From positions 7,309,918-7,373,917 of the forward strand of contig NZ_LT985361.1 of NCBI RefSeq assembly GCF_900269665.1: a stretch of DNA of 64,000 bases. The letters are read 5' to 3'. A program made the translations under genes and the position numbers. How positions within the stretch are numbered: position 1 is the first letter of the stretch; each line of letters starts with the position of its first letter. The notes beneath the pieces are model-generated. The model ran no database searches, had not been told where the DNA came from, and saw nothing but the letters and a program-made list of their open reading frames with translations. Shown in pieces: positions 28,363-37,164 of this stretch. The stretch comes from Nocardia suismassiliense (GTDB lineage: Bacteria; Actinomycetota; Actinomycetes; Mycobacteriales; Mycobacteriaceae).

Positions 28363-28471
28363 GTCCAGTTACCTTGTGCCGCAAGGGCCATCACTACCAG
28401 CGCAGCACTGCGCCGCTAAGTCATCCTACGACTTTCTGCCCCGTCGCGCAGCCCCCACGGGCATCCCCGGT

Positions 28472-30313
28472 TCACGGTTGCAGATAGCGCACCTGACGCG
28501 GTTTCGCCGCGGCGTAGGCGGCGCGACCGGACAGGTGTTCGGGGACACCGACCTCCCACCAGGCGCCGGCTTCGGTCCAGGACGACGGCTGGGTGCGGAT
28601 CACCAGCACGGCTGGGCGGGATTCGCGGACCGCGGCCTCCCGCGCTCCGGCGTAGGCGTCGCGGAACTCGGTCAGGTCGGCGGCGGTGAAGACGGCACAG
28701 CCCAGCGCGCGAGCGTGCGCGGCGAAGTCCACCCGCGGCGGCTCGGCGTGGGCGCTGCGGCAGTCGGCGTAGAAATTATTGAACGGTGCGCCGCCTTGCC
28801 CCTCCTGAAGACGGGCGATCACCGCGTAACCGTCGTTGTCGCAGACCACCGCGACGAACGGGTGCCCGGCGAAGGCCGCCGAGAACAGTTCGGAGTTCAG
28901 CATGAGGTAGGAGCCGTCGCCGAGCATGGTGGTGACCAGGCCGTCGGTGTGCGCCATGGCCGCACCCCAGGCGCCGGCGAGTTCGTAACCCATGCAGGAG
29001 AAGCCGTATTCTACGTCCATGCTCGGGACGCCGCCGGTGGCGCGCCAGCCGCCGACGAGTTCGCCGGGCATGCCGCCCGAGGCGGTCATGACATAGTCGT
29101 TCGGTCCGCTGAGCTCGTTGACGATGCCGACGACCTGGGCGTAACTGGGTGTGCCCGGGGTGTGAGCGCGCAACTTGTCGATGTGGGCGTCCCAGGTGCC
29201 GCGCTGAGCTGCGGCGCGGGCGGACCACTCGGGCTCGACGCGCCATTCCCCCAGGTGATCGGCCAGATCGCGGACCGTCGCGGCCGCGTCGCCGACTACC
29301 GCGAGCGCGCCGTGTTTGACCGCGTCGAACCGTGCGGTGTTGATCGTGACGAGGCGGACTTCTGGTGCGAAGACCGTCCACGAGGCGGTGGTGAAATCCT
29401 GCAGGCGGGTGCCGACGGCGAGGACCAGGTCGGCTTCGGCGGCCATCGTGTTCGCCGAGTTCGAGCCGGTGACGCCGAGCGGGCCGGCGTAGAGCGCATG
29501 GTCGTGCGGCACCAGGGTCCGGCCCGCCGTCGTCTCCACGATCGGAATCCCATGGCGCTCAGCGAATTCGAGCGCCGTGCGGCCCGCACCCGAGTAGCGG
29601 ACACCGCCGCCGAGCACCAGCAGCGGCCGCGCGGAGCTACGCAGCGCCGCGGCGGCGTCGGCCAGCGAGCGCTCGTCGGCGCGCGGGCGCAGGATGCGAT
29701 GCACGGTCGGTTCGAACAGGGCGTCGGGGAAGTCGTAGGTCTCGGCCTGGACGTCTTGGGGTAGGGCGAGGGTTACCGGACCGGCCTCGGCCGGGTCGGT
29801 GAGCACCCGAACCGCCTGGGGCAGTGTCGAAATCAACTGCTCCGGGCGGGTGATCCGATCGAAGTACCGGCTCACCGCACGGAAGGCGTCGTTGACCGTG
29901 GCGGTGGCGTCGCCGAAGTGCTCGACCTGCTGGAGCACCGGGTCGGGGGCGCGGGTGGTGAAGGTGTCGCCCGGAAGCAGCAGCAGCGGAAGGCGATTGG
30001 CGTGCGCGACACCGGCGGCGGTCACCATGTTCAGCGCGCCGGGCCCGATGGACGAGGTGGCCACGCCGATCTGCCGCCGATGGGTCGCCTTGGCATAACC
30101 GACGGCCGCCAGGGCCATGCCCTGCTCGGTGTGCCCGCGCCAGACCGGGATTTCATCCCTGCGCTCTTGTAGCGCGGTGCCGAGGCTGAGCACGTTGCCG
30201 TGCCCGAAGATGCCGAAAACAGCCGGGAACAACGGCACTTCGCGGCCGTCGAGGGTTTCGGAGCGTTGGGCGACCAGCCAGGCCACCAGCGCCTGTGCCG
30301 CAGTGAGTTTCAT
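28472..30313 (-). CDS. iolD: 3D-(3,5/4)-trihydroxycyclohexane-1,2-dione hydrolase
   Basis: Thiamine-diphosphate enzyme that opens the ring of the inositol breakdown intermediate to give 5-deoxy-D-glucuronate. 613 residues from the ATG that overlaps the iolB stop (ATGA); a longer open frame upstream overlaps iolB and is not real. ThDP signatures are the glutamate in RGHTEQGMALAAVGYAKA and the metal-binding motif GDGSYLMLNSELFSA with NDGY. The N-terminal KLTAAQALVAWLVAQRSE is typical of IolD. It is the last gene of the minus-strand inositol operon. Confidence 0.95.
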   Translation of the reverse strand: MKLTAAQALVAWLVAQRSETLDGREVPLFPAVFGIFGHGNVLSLGTALQERRDEIPVWRGHTEQGMALAAVGYAKATHRRQIGVATSSIGPGALNMVTAAGVAHANRLPLLLLPGDTFTTRAPDPVLQQVEHFGDATATVNDAFRAVSRYFDRITRPEQLISTLPQAVRVLTDPAEAGPVTLALPQDVQAETYDFPDALFEPTVHRILRPRADERSLADAAAALRSSARPLLVLGGGVRYSGAGRTALEFAERHGIPIVETTAGRTLVPHDHALYAGPLGVTGSNSANTMAAEADLVLAVGTRLQDFTTASWTVFAPEVRLVTINTARFDAVKHGALAVVGDAAATVRDLADHLGEWRVEPEWSARAAAQRGTWDAHIDKLRAHTPGTPSYAQVVGIVNELSGPNDYVMTASGGMPGELVGGWRATGGVPSMDVEYGFSCMGYELAGAWGAAMAHTDGLVTTMLGDGSYLMLNSELFSAAFAGHPFVAVVCDNDGYAVIARLQEGQGGAPFNNFYADCRSAHAEPPRVDFAAHARALGCAVFTAADLTEFRDAYAGAREAAVRESRPAVLVIRTQPSSWTEAGAWWEVGVPEHLSGRAAYAAAKPRQVRYLQP

Positions 30314-31197
30314 CCGAGCCGTCCTTCGTGGTTGGTGATCGGGCAGCGCGGATCGCGGACTTCGGTGTCCCAGGTGCCGCGCACCCAGCTGTGTACCGGG
30401 TCGTCGCAGAAGGCCATCGAGCGCTCCGGGGCGGGGCCGGCGAGCACGTTCAGGTAGTACATCGGGTAGCCCGGCGCGGCGATGCACGGGCCGTGGTAGC
30501 CGCGTGGGACGAGAAAAACATCGCCGTCGCGCACCACGACGTTTTCGTCCAACTCGCCGTCCGAGGTGTAGGTCCGGTGGATTCCGAATCCGTCACGTGA
30601 CGGAGTGGTGCCGTCTCGTCCGGCGATGCGGAAGTAGTAGATCTCCTCGTTCACTACCTCGCAGTCGCTCGCTTCGTCGTGCTTGTGCGGCGGATAGGAC
30701 GACCAGTTGCCGTCCGGGGTGATCAGTTCGCAGGCGTTGAGTTTGTCGGCGTGGTCCCAGATGCCGGGGACCCCGAAGTTGGTGACCTGACGGGTGGCTC
30801 GGCCCGCGCCGCGGATATCGATCGGGACCTGTTCCGCAGGGCCATATTTCGGGTCGAGGCGATTGATGCAGCGCGCCATGGGCAGGGCGAGCTCCGCCGC
30901 CGCGTCGGCCGTCAGTTCGACCTCGGCGTCGCGGGGGATGTATGCGAAGTCGGTCACCCGGGCGAAAACCGATTCCCGGCCGGTCAATTCGAATGTCATG
31001 TCGTCGACACGGACGGTGCACGCGCCGGCCAGCGGCAATACGAACGCTTCGTACTCGCCGGTCGTCAGCTTTCGGGTTTCCCCGGCGGCCAGGTGCAGCA
31101 CCCGCAGGCCCGTGTAGGTCCATCCGGCGTCTTCGGGGCCCAGGCGGATCGGATCGCCGCCGTCGCTCAGGGTTCCAGCTGGTCTGTGCAGCCTCAT
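30310..31197 (-). CDS. iolB: 5-deoxy-glucuronate isomerase
   Basis: Cupin-fold isomerase that converts 5-deoxy-D-glucuronate to 2-deoxy-5-keto-D-gluconate. 295 residues, complete. The family pattern is seen in NACELITPDGNWSSYPPHKH (metal-binding PPHKHDE), YYFRIAGRDG and VLVPRGYHGPCIAAPGYPMY-like residues near 240-255 (here FLVPRGYHGP). The GTY segment ETRKLTTGEYEAFVLPLAG is also typical. It overlaps iolD by 4 bp and follows the Cgl0159-type gene by 34 bp. Confidence 0.95.
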   Translation of the reverse strand: MRLHRPAGTLSDGGDPIRLGPEDAGWTYTGLRVLHLAAGETRKLTTGEYEAFVLPLAGACTVRVDDMTFELTGRESVFARVTDFAYIPRDAEVELTADAAAELALPMARCINRLDPKYGPAEQVPIDIRGAGRATRQVTNFGVPGIWDHADKLNACELITPDGNWSSYPPHKHDEASDCEVVNEEIYYFRIAGRDGTTPSRDGFGIHRTYTSDGELDENVVVRDGDVFLVPRGYHGPCIAAPGYPMYYLNVLAGPAPERSMAFCDDPVHSWVRGTWDTEVRDPRCPITNHEGRLG

Positions 31198-31231
31198 CGC
31201 GATCCCCGCCTGTATTCAGGACGATCAAGTC

Positions 31232-32125
31232 TCATCGCGTCTCCTTCAGCATCTTGGCGGCTGCGTCGACGGCTGCGCCCACGTCACCGTCGGGCGGATA
31301 CAGCAGGGTCCGGCCGACCACCAGGCCGCGCACCACGTCATGACTGAGCGCGCCGTCCCAGAACGCGAGGTCGGCGACCGGGTCGCCGGAGGGTGCCCCG
31401 CCGAGGACCACGACCGGCAGCGTCGTCGCGTCGAGGACCGAAATATCCTGCGGGGCAGGAATCTTCAGCCAGGTGTAGGCCGAGGTGACGCCGAGACCGG
31501 AGGCGACCGTGATCGCCCGGGACAAAGCAGGCGCGTCCTTGGCCATCACCAGGGCGCCGGATTCGTCGCGGTGGTACGGCAGGGGCTCGACCATGGCCAT
31601 CAGGCCGTTCGCCGCGAGTTCGGAGACCGCCTGCGCACAGGCCTGCAACGTCGGGACCGTGCCCGCGTCCGAATCGACAAGGCGCAGCAGCATTTTGCCG
31701 CCGTCCAGCCGGAATCGGGCGAGTGAGTCGGCGTCGTACCCGGTGAAGCGGTCGTCGATCTCCCACTCGGCGCCCGCGAGCCCGCCCCGGTTCATGGATC
31801 CGATGACGACCTTGTCGTCCAACGCATCCAACAGCAGCAGCTCCTCGACCACGTCCGGCGAGCCGAGCACGCCGTCGACGTCCGGGTGGGCCAGCGCGAT
31901 CAGCAGCCGCTCCAGCAGCATCCGCCGGTCCGCCATGGCGGTCAGGTCCGAGCCGACGCCGAGGGCGCCGCGGGCCGGGTGGTCCGCGGCGACCAGGAAC
32001 AGAGTGTCCTTGTCCGCCAGCAGGTTCGGGCGGCGGACTCGTTTCGCATAAGCCCGTTCGACCGCCGCCGGGTCCGTCGCGCGGACGCGCAGCAGCTCAC
32101 GCCAGCGTTCGTCGGTCAAATGCAC
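31232..32125 (-). CDS. Cgl0159-family (beta/alpha)8-barrel protein of the inositol operon
   Basis: 297-residue aldolase-like TIM barrel. The sequence matches the family named after the Corynebacterium inositol-cluster gene Cgl0159: N-terminal WRELLRVRATDPAAVERAYA, RPNLLADKDTLFLVAADHPA (barrel strand with ADHPARG), VVIGSMNRGGLAGAEWEIDD, and VVVLGGAPSGDP near the C-terminus. A Lys in AYTWLKIP could be a Schiff-base lysine. No iolJ aldolase is found in this operon, so this protein may do the 2-deoxy-5-keto-gluconate-6-phosphate cleavage; that is inference from position and fold. Confidence 0.85.
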   Translation of the reverse strand: MHLTDERWRELLRVRATDPAAVERAYAKRVRRPNLLADKDTLFLVAADHPARGALGVGSDLTAMADRRMLLERLLIALAHPDVDGVLGSPDVVEELLLLDALDDKVVIGSMNRGGLAGAEWEIDDRFTGYDADSLARFRLDGGKMLLRLVDSDAGTVPTLQACAQAVSELAANGLMAMVEPLPYHRDESGALVMAKDAPALSRAITVASGLGVTSAYTWLKIPAPQDISVLDATTLPVVVLGGAPSGDPVADLAFWDGALSHDVVRGLVVGRTLLYPPDGDVGAAVDAAAKMLKETR

Positions 32126-32158
32126 GGTAGGTTCTCCATTTCTGTCTCGTGCGCCGCC

Positions 32159-33097
32159 TCAGCGGCACAGCAGATCCTCGATCTCCGAATCCGTCGGCAT
32201 GGCGTCCGCGCACGCCAGCCGGGACGCCACCAGGGCGCCCGCGGCATTGGCGTAGGTGGCGATGCGGTGTGGATCCCAGTCCGCGAGCAGGCCGTGGATC
32301 AGCGCACCGCCGAAACCGTCGCCCGCGCCGAGTCCGCAGACCACCTCGACAGGGCACGGCGGCACCGTCCAGCGTTCGTATTCGGTCGCCACGAGCACGC
32401 CCTCGGCGCCGCGCTTGATCACCGCGAGCCGGACACCGCGGGCGAGCAGACGGTCGGCGGCCTCGTCGGGATCGGCTGTGCCCACGGCGACTTGGACCTC
32501 GGTGCGGTTACCGACGACCACGTTGACGTGGTCGACCATCCAGCCGATCTCTGCTCGGGCGGTGTCGACATCCGGCCAGAACATCGGCCGGTAGTCGAGG
32601 TCGAGCACGGTGTGGCCGCGGCGATTCCGCCGTTCGAGGATGCGGCGCTGAGTACTACGTCCAGGCTCCGCGCTCACGCCGGTGCCGGTGACCCACAGCA
32701 GGGGAACCGAATCCACCACGTCCCACGGCACCTCGTCCTCGGTGAGGGTGAGGTCCGGTGCGATGGGCGCGCGATAGAACAGCAGCGGCGGGTCGGCGGG
32801 CGGCTTCAGCTCGCAAAAGACCACGGGCGTCAGGAGGTCCGGCGCCGTGCCGACATAGTCCGTCGAGACCCCGAAGTCCGCCAAGGCCGTTCGCACGTAG
32901 TCGCCGAAACCGTCCGGGCCGACCTTGGTCAGTACGGCGCTGCGGCGGCCCAGTCGCGCGGCCGCCACCGCTACGTTGGTCGCGGTGCCGCCCAGGAATT
33001 TCGCGAAGGACTCGACCTCGGCCAGGCCGACGCCGCTCTGCTGCGGGTAGAGATCCACGCCGACGCGTCCGATGGTCAGTGCTTCCAAATCGGTCAC
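32159..33097 (-). CDS. iolC: 5-dehydro-2-deoxygluconokinase
   Basis: PfkB/ribokinase-family sugar kinase of 312 residues that phosphorylates 2-deoxy-5-keto-D-gluconate. N-terminal LTIGRVGVDLYPQQSGVGLA is the IolC hallmark; FLGGTATNVAVAAARLG and the catalytic signature VCGLGAGDGFGGALIHGLL (base Asp in GAGDGF) are intact. Located between the Cgl0159-type gene and the ABC ATPase with gaps of about 30 bp. Confidence 0.95.
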   Translation of the reverse strand: MTDLEALTIGRVGVDLYPQQSGVGLAEVESFAKFLGGTATNVAVAAARLGRRSAVLTKVGPDGFGDYVRTALADFGVSTDYVGTAPDLLTPVVFCELKPPADPPLLFYRAPIAPDLTLTEDEVPWDVVDSVPLLWVTGTGVSAEPGRSTQRRILERRNRRGHTVLDLDYRPMFWPDVDTARAEIGWMVDHVNVVVGNRTEVQVAVGTADPDEAADRLLARGVRLAVIKRGAEGVLVATEYERWTVPPCPVEVVCGLGAGDGFGGALIHGLLADWDPHRIATYANAAGALVASRLACADAMPTDSEIEDLLCR

Positions 33098-33125
33098 GGC
33101 AACACCTTTCGCCGCGGTGAGCTGT

Positions 33126-33929
33126 TCACGACACGACCCGCTGCAGTTCGTGCTGCAACGCGTCCAGTTCGGCGCCGCCCGCCATCTGCCTCGTGAGCTC
33201 CGACAGGTCGATCTCGTCCTTCTCGTACGAGCCGAGCATCGTGCCGCGTTTCAGCAGCAGAAAACGGTCGCCGACCGGGAAGGCGTGGTGCGGATTGTGC
33301 GTGATCAGGATGACGCCGAGGCCTCGATCACGCGCTTGGACAACGTATTTGAGCACCACCCCGGCCTGCTTCACACCGAGCGCGGCGGTGGGTTCGTCCA
33401 GGATCAGCACCTTGGCGCCGTAGTGCACGGCCCGCGCGATGGCCACGCATTGGCGCTGCCCGCCGGACAGCGTGCCGACCGGCTGCTCCATATCGCGGAT
33501 CTCGATGCCCATGTCCGCCAACCCTTGCCGGGCGATCTCGCGACCCTTGCGGCGGTCGAGCAGCCGCAAGAAGCCGGTGGTCGGCTCGGAACCCAGCACG
33601 AAGTTGCGCCAGACGCTCATCAGCGGCACCACCGCGAGATCCTGATAGACCGTCGCGATGCCGTGATCCAAAGCCATGCGCGGCGAAGACATCCGGACCG
33701 GCTGTCCGTCGATGCGCAACTCGCCGCGATCGTGCTGGTGCACCCCGGCCAGGATCTTGATCAGCGTGGACTTGCCCGCACCGTTGTCGCCGAGGATGCA
33801 GGTGACCTGCCCCGCGTTGACCACGGTCGACACGTCCTCCAACGCGACGACGCCGCCGTAACTCTTGCCGATACCAACGGCTTCGATGAGCGGGGTCGCC
33901 CCACTCGTCGCCTGTGCTGGTGCACTCAT
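33126..33929 (-). CDS. Sugar/inositol ABC transporter ATP-binding protein
   Basis: 267-residue single-cassette ATPase of the ribose/fructose (CUT2, FrcA-like) class. Walker A is GDNGAGKSTLIK, the signature is GTLSGGQRQCVAIARA, and Walker B is KVLILDEPTAALG, followed by the H-loop ITHNPHHA. It overlaps the permease stop by 4 bp. With the permease and lipoprotein it forms one importer, and its place inside the iol operon makes myo-inositol or a related polyol the likely cargo. Confidence 0.93.
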   Translation of the reverse strand: MSAPAQATSGATPLIEAVGIGKSYGGVVALEDVSTVVNAGQVTCILGDNGAGKSTLIKILAGVHQHDRGELRIDGQPVRMSSPRMALDHGIATVYQDLAVVPLMSVWRNFVLGSEPTTGFLRLLDRRKGREIARQGLADMGIEIRDMEQPVGTLSGGQRQCVAIARAVHYGAKVLILDEPTAALGVKQAGVVLKYVVQARDRGLGVILITHNPHHAFPVGDRFLLLKRGTMLGSYEKDEIDLSELTRQMAGGAELDALQHELQRVVS

Positions 33930-34978
33930 CGGCGTACCCTTTCGGCTCGCTTCTGGAATCTGTTGTTGACCAGCACCGCCGCCAGCAGCAGCACGCCGAG
34001 GAACAGCATGAACCAGTCACTGTCCCAGCGCGCGAACACAATTCCCTGACGCGCCATGCCGAAGATGAGGGCGCCGATGGCGGCGCCGATCGCCGAGCCG
34101 AAGCCGCCGGTCAGCAGGCAACCGCCGACGACAGCGGCGATGATGTAGTGCAGCTCCAGGCCCACCCCTTGGTTCGCCTGCACGCTGGCGAAACGCAGGA
34201 TGCCACAGGAACCGACCACCCAGCCGGCGAATGCGGTGGTCATGAAGAGCACGATTTTCGTCCGGTCCGCGGGTACACCGACGGCCCGTGCGTTGGTGAG
34301 TGAGCCGCCGACAGCGAAGATCCAATTGCCGAACTTGGTACGCACCAAGACGATCGCGGCGATCGCGGTCAGCACGATCCACCAGATGACCGAGGCTTGG
34401 ATGCGGGCCTCACCGATGTTCAACGTCGAGGCGAAGACCCAGCCTGCCGAGTTGTAGCCCTCGGCGCTCCGAATCCCGGACACCTGAACGGTTCCGGTGA
34501 CCAGTCGGGTCACGCCGAGGTTCAAGCCTTGCAGCGCAAGGAAAGTGCCGAGCGTGACGATGAAACTCGGCAATCCGGTACGCATCACGAGCCACCCGTT
34601 GAATGCGCCGACCAGCAACGCCAGTAGCAGCGAGGCCAGCAGTGCGAACCAGACGTTCCAGCCCGCGTGCACCGCGAGCAGCGCGGTGACCAGCGCGGTC
34701 GACGCGGTCATCACACCGGCCGACAGATCGAATTCACCGCCGATCATCAACAGCGCCACCGCGACCGCCATGATGCCGAGCGTGGACGAGTCGTCCAGCC
34801 AGGTCGCGATGCCCAGCGGGCTCAGAAACCGCTCGGTGATGATCGAGAAGAACACGAACACGAGCAGCGCGCCGAGTGCGGCGCCGATCTCCGGCCGCAC
34901 GATCAGCCGCTGCAGCAGCGTCGGTCCCTGGGGTTGCGCGGCCGGTGCGGCCTCGGATGCTTTTGTGGCAACAGTCAT
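33926..34978 (-). CDS. Sugar/inositol ABC transporter permease
   Basis: 350-residue inner-membrane permease of the RbsC/FrcC (BPD_transp_2) family with about 10 hydrophobic segments. Typical parts are LMIGGEFDLSAGVMTASTAL, LPSFIVTLGTFLALQGLNLG and AVVGGCLLTGGFGSAIGAAI. The N-terminal ~35 residues are cytoplasmic. Between the lipoprotein gene (18-bp gap) and the ATPase (4-bp overlap). Confidence 0.93.
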   Translation of the reverse strand: MTVATKASEAAPAAQPQGPTLLQRLIVRPEIGAALGALLVFVFFSIITERFLSPLGIATWLDDSSTLGIMAVAVALLMIGGEFDLSAGVMTASTALVTALLAVHAGWNVWFALLASLLLALLVGAFNGWLVMRTGLPSFIVTLGTFLALQGLNLGVTRLVTGTVQVSGIRSAEGYNSAGWVFASTLNIGEARIQASVIWWIVLTAIAAIVLVRTKFGNWIFAVGGSLTNARAVGVPADRTKIVLFMTTAFAGWVVGSCGILRFASVQANQGVGLELHYIIAAVVGGCLLTGGFGSAIGAAIGALIFGMARQGIVFARWDSDWFMLFLGVLLLAAVLVNNRFQKRAERVRR

Positions 34979-34996
34979 TTCATCTACTCCCTGACC

Positions 34997-36001
34997 TCAG
35001 CGGGTGCCCTGTGCCACGAGCGCGGCGACGGCATCGACGTTGTCCTTGTCGACGAAGGCCGGACCCGTCTGCACCGGTGCGCCACCACCGACGGTGTTCA
35101 AATTCGTCCGGTAGGCCTGCAGCAGCACCACGGGCAGATAACCCTGCTCGTACTGCTGCTGGTCGACGGCGAACAGCAGCTTGCCCGCCCGGATGGCCTC
35201 GACCACATCGGTATTGAGGTCGAACGTCGCGACCGTCGCGCCGGACTGCGATTCCTTGACCCCGTCCACCGCACGCGCGGCGACCTGCGAATTCAGCGTC
35301 AGCACCGCGTCGATGGTCTTGTCGGCCTCCAGCGCGCCCTTGATGCGGGACTGCGCGTCGGTCGGGTTGTTGATGTCGACCTGCAGCGTCGTGCCGTTGC
35401 CGAAGGCCTTGGTTGCACCGTCGCACCGCTGGGTAGCGCCGATATTGCCCGCCTCGTGGATCACGCAGAGCAGCTTGGTCTTCTTGGCATCGGCCAGCCG
35501 CTTGCCCGCCGCCTGGCCGGCCAGCGACTCGCTTTGTCCCACATGGCCGATGGCGCCGTACTTGACGCTCTCGTTCTCGCCGGAGTTGATGGTCACCACC
35601 GGAATGCCTGCGGTGACGGCCTTTTCGATCGAGGGGCGCAACGCGTCCGGGTTGGCCATCGAGACGACGAGCCCGTCGACGCCCTGCGCCACCGCGTTGT
35701 CGATCAGCTTCGCTTGCTGGCCCGGATCACCGGCGGAGTTGTATTCGACCCGGACGCCGAGATCCTTGCCTGCCGCCTCCGCGCCGTTCTTGACGACGTT
35801 CCAGAACGCGTCGCCGGGGCTGCCGTGCGTGACCACCGCGACAGAGTTCAATTTTCCTGCGGCCACCGGCGAGTTGGTCGGGGCGGGCACGTCGGCGCCC
35901 GGCCCGCTACAGGCGGCCAGCACCGTGGCGGCGGCGAGCCATGGCAGCAACCGGCGCGACCGCTGCCATCCTCGGCCGAGTCGTAGAGACATCGTTGTCA
36001 T
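34997..36001 (-). CDS. Sugar/inositol-binding lipoprotein of the ABC transporter
   Basis: 334-residue solute-binding protein of the ribose-binding (Peripla_BP_4) type. It begins with a basic stretch and hydrophobic segment ending in the lipobox VLAAC, so it should be lipid-anchored outside the membrane. Ligand-domain features are SVAVVTHGSPGDAFWNVVKN, NAVAQGVDGLVVSMANPDAL and GIPVVTINSGENES. The start is the ATG 3 bp after GGGGAAG; an ATG nine bases further in is a weaker choice. Ten bp downstream of the isomerase gene. Confidence 0.92.
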   Translation of the reverse strand: MTTMSLRLGRGWQRSRRLLPWLAAATVLAACSGPGADVPAPTNSPVAAGKLNSVAVVTHGSPGDAFWNVVKNGAEAAGKDLGVRVEYNSAGDPGQQAKLIDNAVAQGVDGLVVSMANPDALRPSIEKAVTAGIPVVTINSGENESVKYGAIGHVGQSESLAGQAAGKRLADAKKTKLLCVIHEAGNIGATQRCDGATKAFGNGTTLQVDINNPTDAQSRIKGALEADKTIDAVLTLNSQVAARAVDGVKESQSGATVATFDLNTDVVEAIRAGKLLFAVDQQQYEQGYLPVVLLQAYRTNLNTVGGGAPVQTGPAFVDKDNVDAVAALVAQGTR

Positions 36002-36011
36002 CACTTCCCCA

Positions 36012-36902
36012 CTAGATTCGTGCGGCCACGAGGCCCGCGAGGTGCCGCAGGCTGCGTTCGGTATCCCGGCTCGGCAGCTCCGCCGAGTCGGTCGGCTGCA
36101 GGGCGGTGTCCTGCTCCATGACATACCAGCCCTGGTATCCGGCGGCGTGCATGCTGCTCACCAGGGCGGCGATGTCGACGTCGCCGTCCCCCAAGGGGGC
36201 ATACAGGCCACGCCGCACGGCCTCGCTGTATTCCACTGTGCCGCCGCGTACTTCGTCGGCGACCGCGCTGCGGACGTCCTTCAGGTGAATGTGCCCGATG
36301 CGACCGGCATGTCGCTGTGCGAGCTGCACCGGGTCGGTGCCGCCGATCAGCAGGTGACCGGTGTCGAGGCAGATGTCGAGATCGGAATCGGCAAGGAAGC
36401 GTTCGACTTCGGGCTCGGTCTCCACATGCGTGCCGACATGCGGATGCAGCACCGTGCGCAGCCCGCACTCGGCGGCGACGTCGCGGATCGCGGCGGCGGT
36501 GTCGATGAGCGTGCGCCACTCGGACTCGCTGAGTTGCGGGCGTGCGTCGTAGCCACCGAGACCGGTCGCGGCGGCGAGCACCAGCACGTCGGCGCCGGTC
36601 GCCGCGAACAGCGTGGCGGTCTCCTTCGCCGCCGCGATCGCCTGCTCCGGCTCCGCGTGCAGCACCTGCGCCAGGAACCCGCCCACCGCGGCGATGCCGA
36701 ATGTTTCGAGCAGCGACCGTAACTCGTCCGGGTCACGCGGAAGATAGCCGGGCGGGCCCAGTTCGGTCGCGGACAAGCCGAGTGCGGCCATCTCCGAGAG
36801 CACGGTGCGCGCGTCGAGCACATGACCCCAGCCGGGAACTTCGCACACTCCCCAGGAGATGGGGGCGGCCGCGATGCGCAGCGGGTAGAGCGGTTCGGTC
36901 AT
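36012..36902 (-). CDS. Inosose dehydratase-like sugar isomerase/epimerase (IolE/IolH type)
   Basis: 296-residue TIM barrel of the AP_endonuc_2 family, first gene of the operon. The IolE-like opening is IAAAPISWGVCEVPGWGHVL. Metal-site residues are suggested by the LHPHVGTHVETEPEVERFL stretch, CLDTGHLLIGG and GHIHLKDV. In the pathway the missing step is inosose dehydration (IolE), so that function is most likely; IolH-type or related isomerase activity is possible. The start is preceded by GGAGAAG; two operators lie just upstream. Confidence 0.85.
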   Translation of the reverse strand: MTEPLYPLRIAAAPISWGVCEVPGWGHVLDARTVLSEMAALGLSATELGPPGYLPRDPDELRSLLETFGIAAVGGFLAQVLHAEPEQAIAAAKETATLFAATGADVLVLAAATGLGGYDARPQLSESEWRTLIDTAAAIRDVAAECGLRTVLHPHVGTHVETEPEVERFLADSDLDICLDTGHLLIGGTDPVQLAQRHAGRIGHIHLKDVRSAVADEVRGGTVEYSEAVRRGLYAPLGDGDVDIAALVSSMHAAGYQGWYVMEQDTALQPTDSAELPSRDTERSLRHLAGLVAARI

Positions 36903-36930
36903 CAGGACTTCTCCGACCTTCGATGTCGAG

Positions 36931-36962
36931 TTGGAGCGCTCCAAGCGATTGGAGCGCTCCAA
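36931..36962. promoter_or_regulatory. Tandem LacI-type operators of the inositol operon
   Basis: Two perfect palindromes TTGGAGCGCTCCAA (36931-36944 and 36949-36962) are separated by 4 bp, giving 18-bp centre-to-centre spacing. They have the central CG of LacI/GalR sites and lie 29-60 bp before the operon start codon. Confidence 0.8.
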
Positions 36963-37083
36963 CTATGTAACGTGGGTCATAGTGTGTCAAGAGGTTCCGC
37001 GTTGTCCAGAATATCGCTACTACCAGGTAATATCCGCGCTTCCAGCAGATACGCCGGGAACTCGGCAACGAATATTGTCGAAT

Positions 37084-37095
37084 TAGAGCGCTCTA
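37084..37095. promoter_or_regulatory. Third LacI-type operator, near the regulator gene
   Basis: TAGAGCGCTCTA shares the GAGCGCTC core with the two upstream operators and lies 70 bp before the LacI start codon. It probably serves autoregulation or looping with the other pair. Confidence 0.7.
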
Positions 37096-37164
37096 TTGAT
37101 TAGCGCGCGCCGACCTTGTAACGTCCGACACGGCACAGCTCATCGAACGCGGAACGGAGGCGAC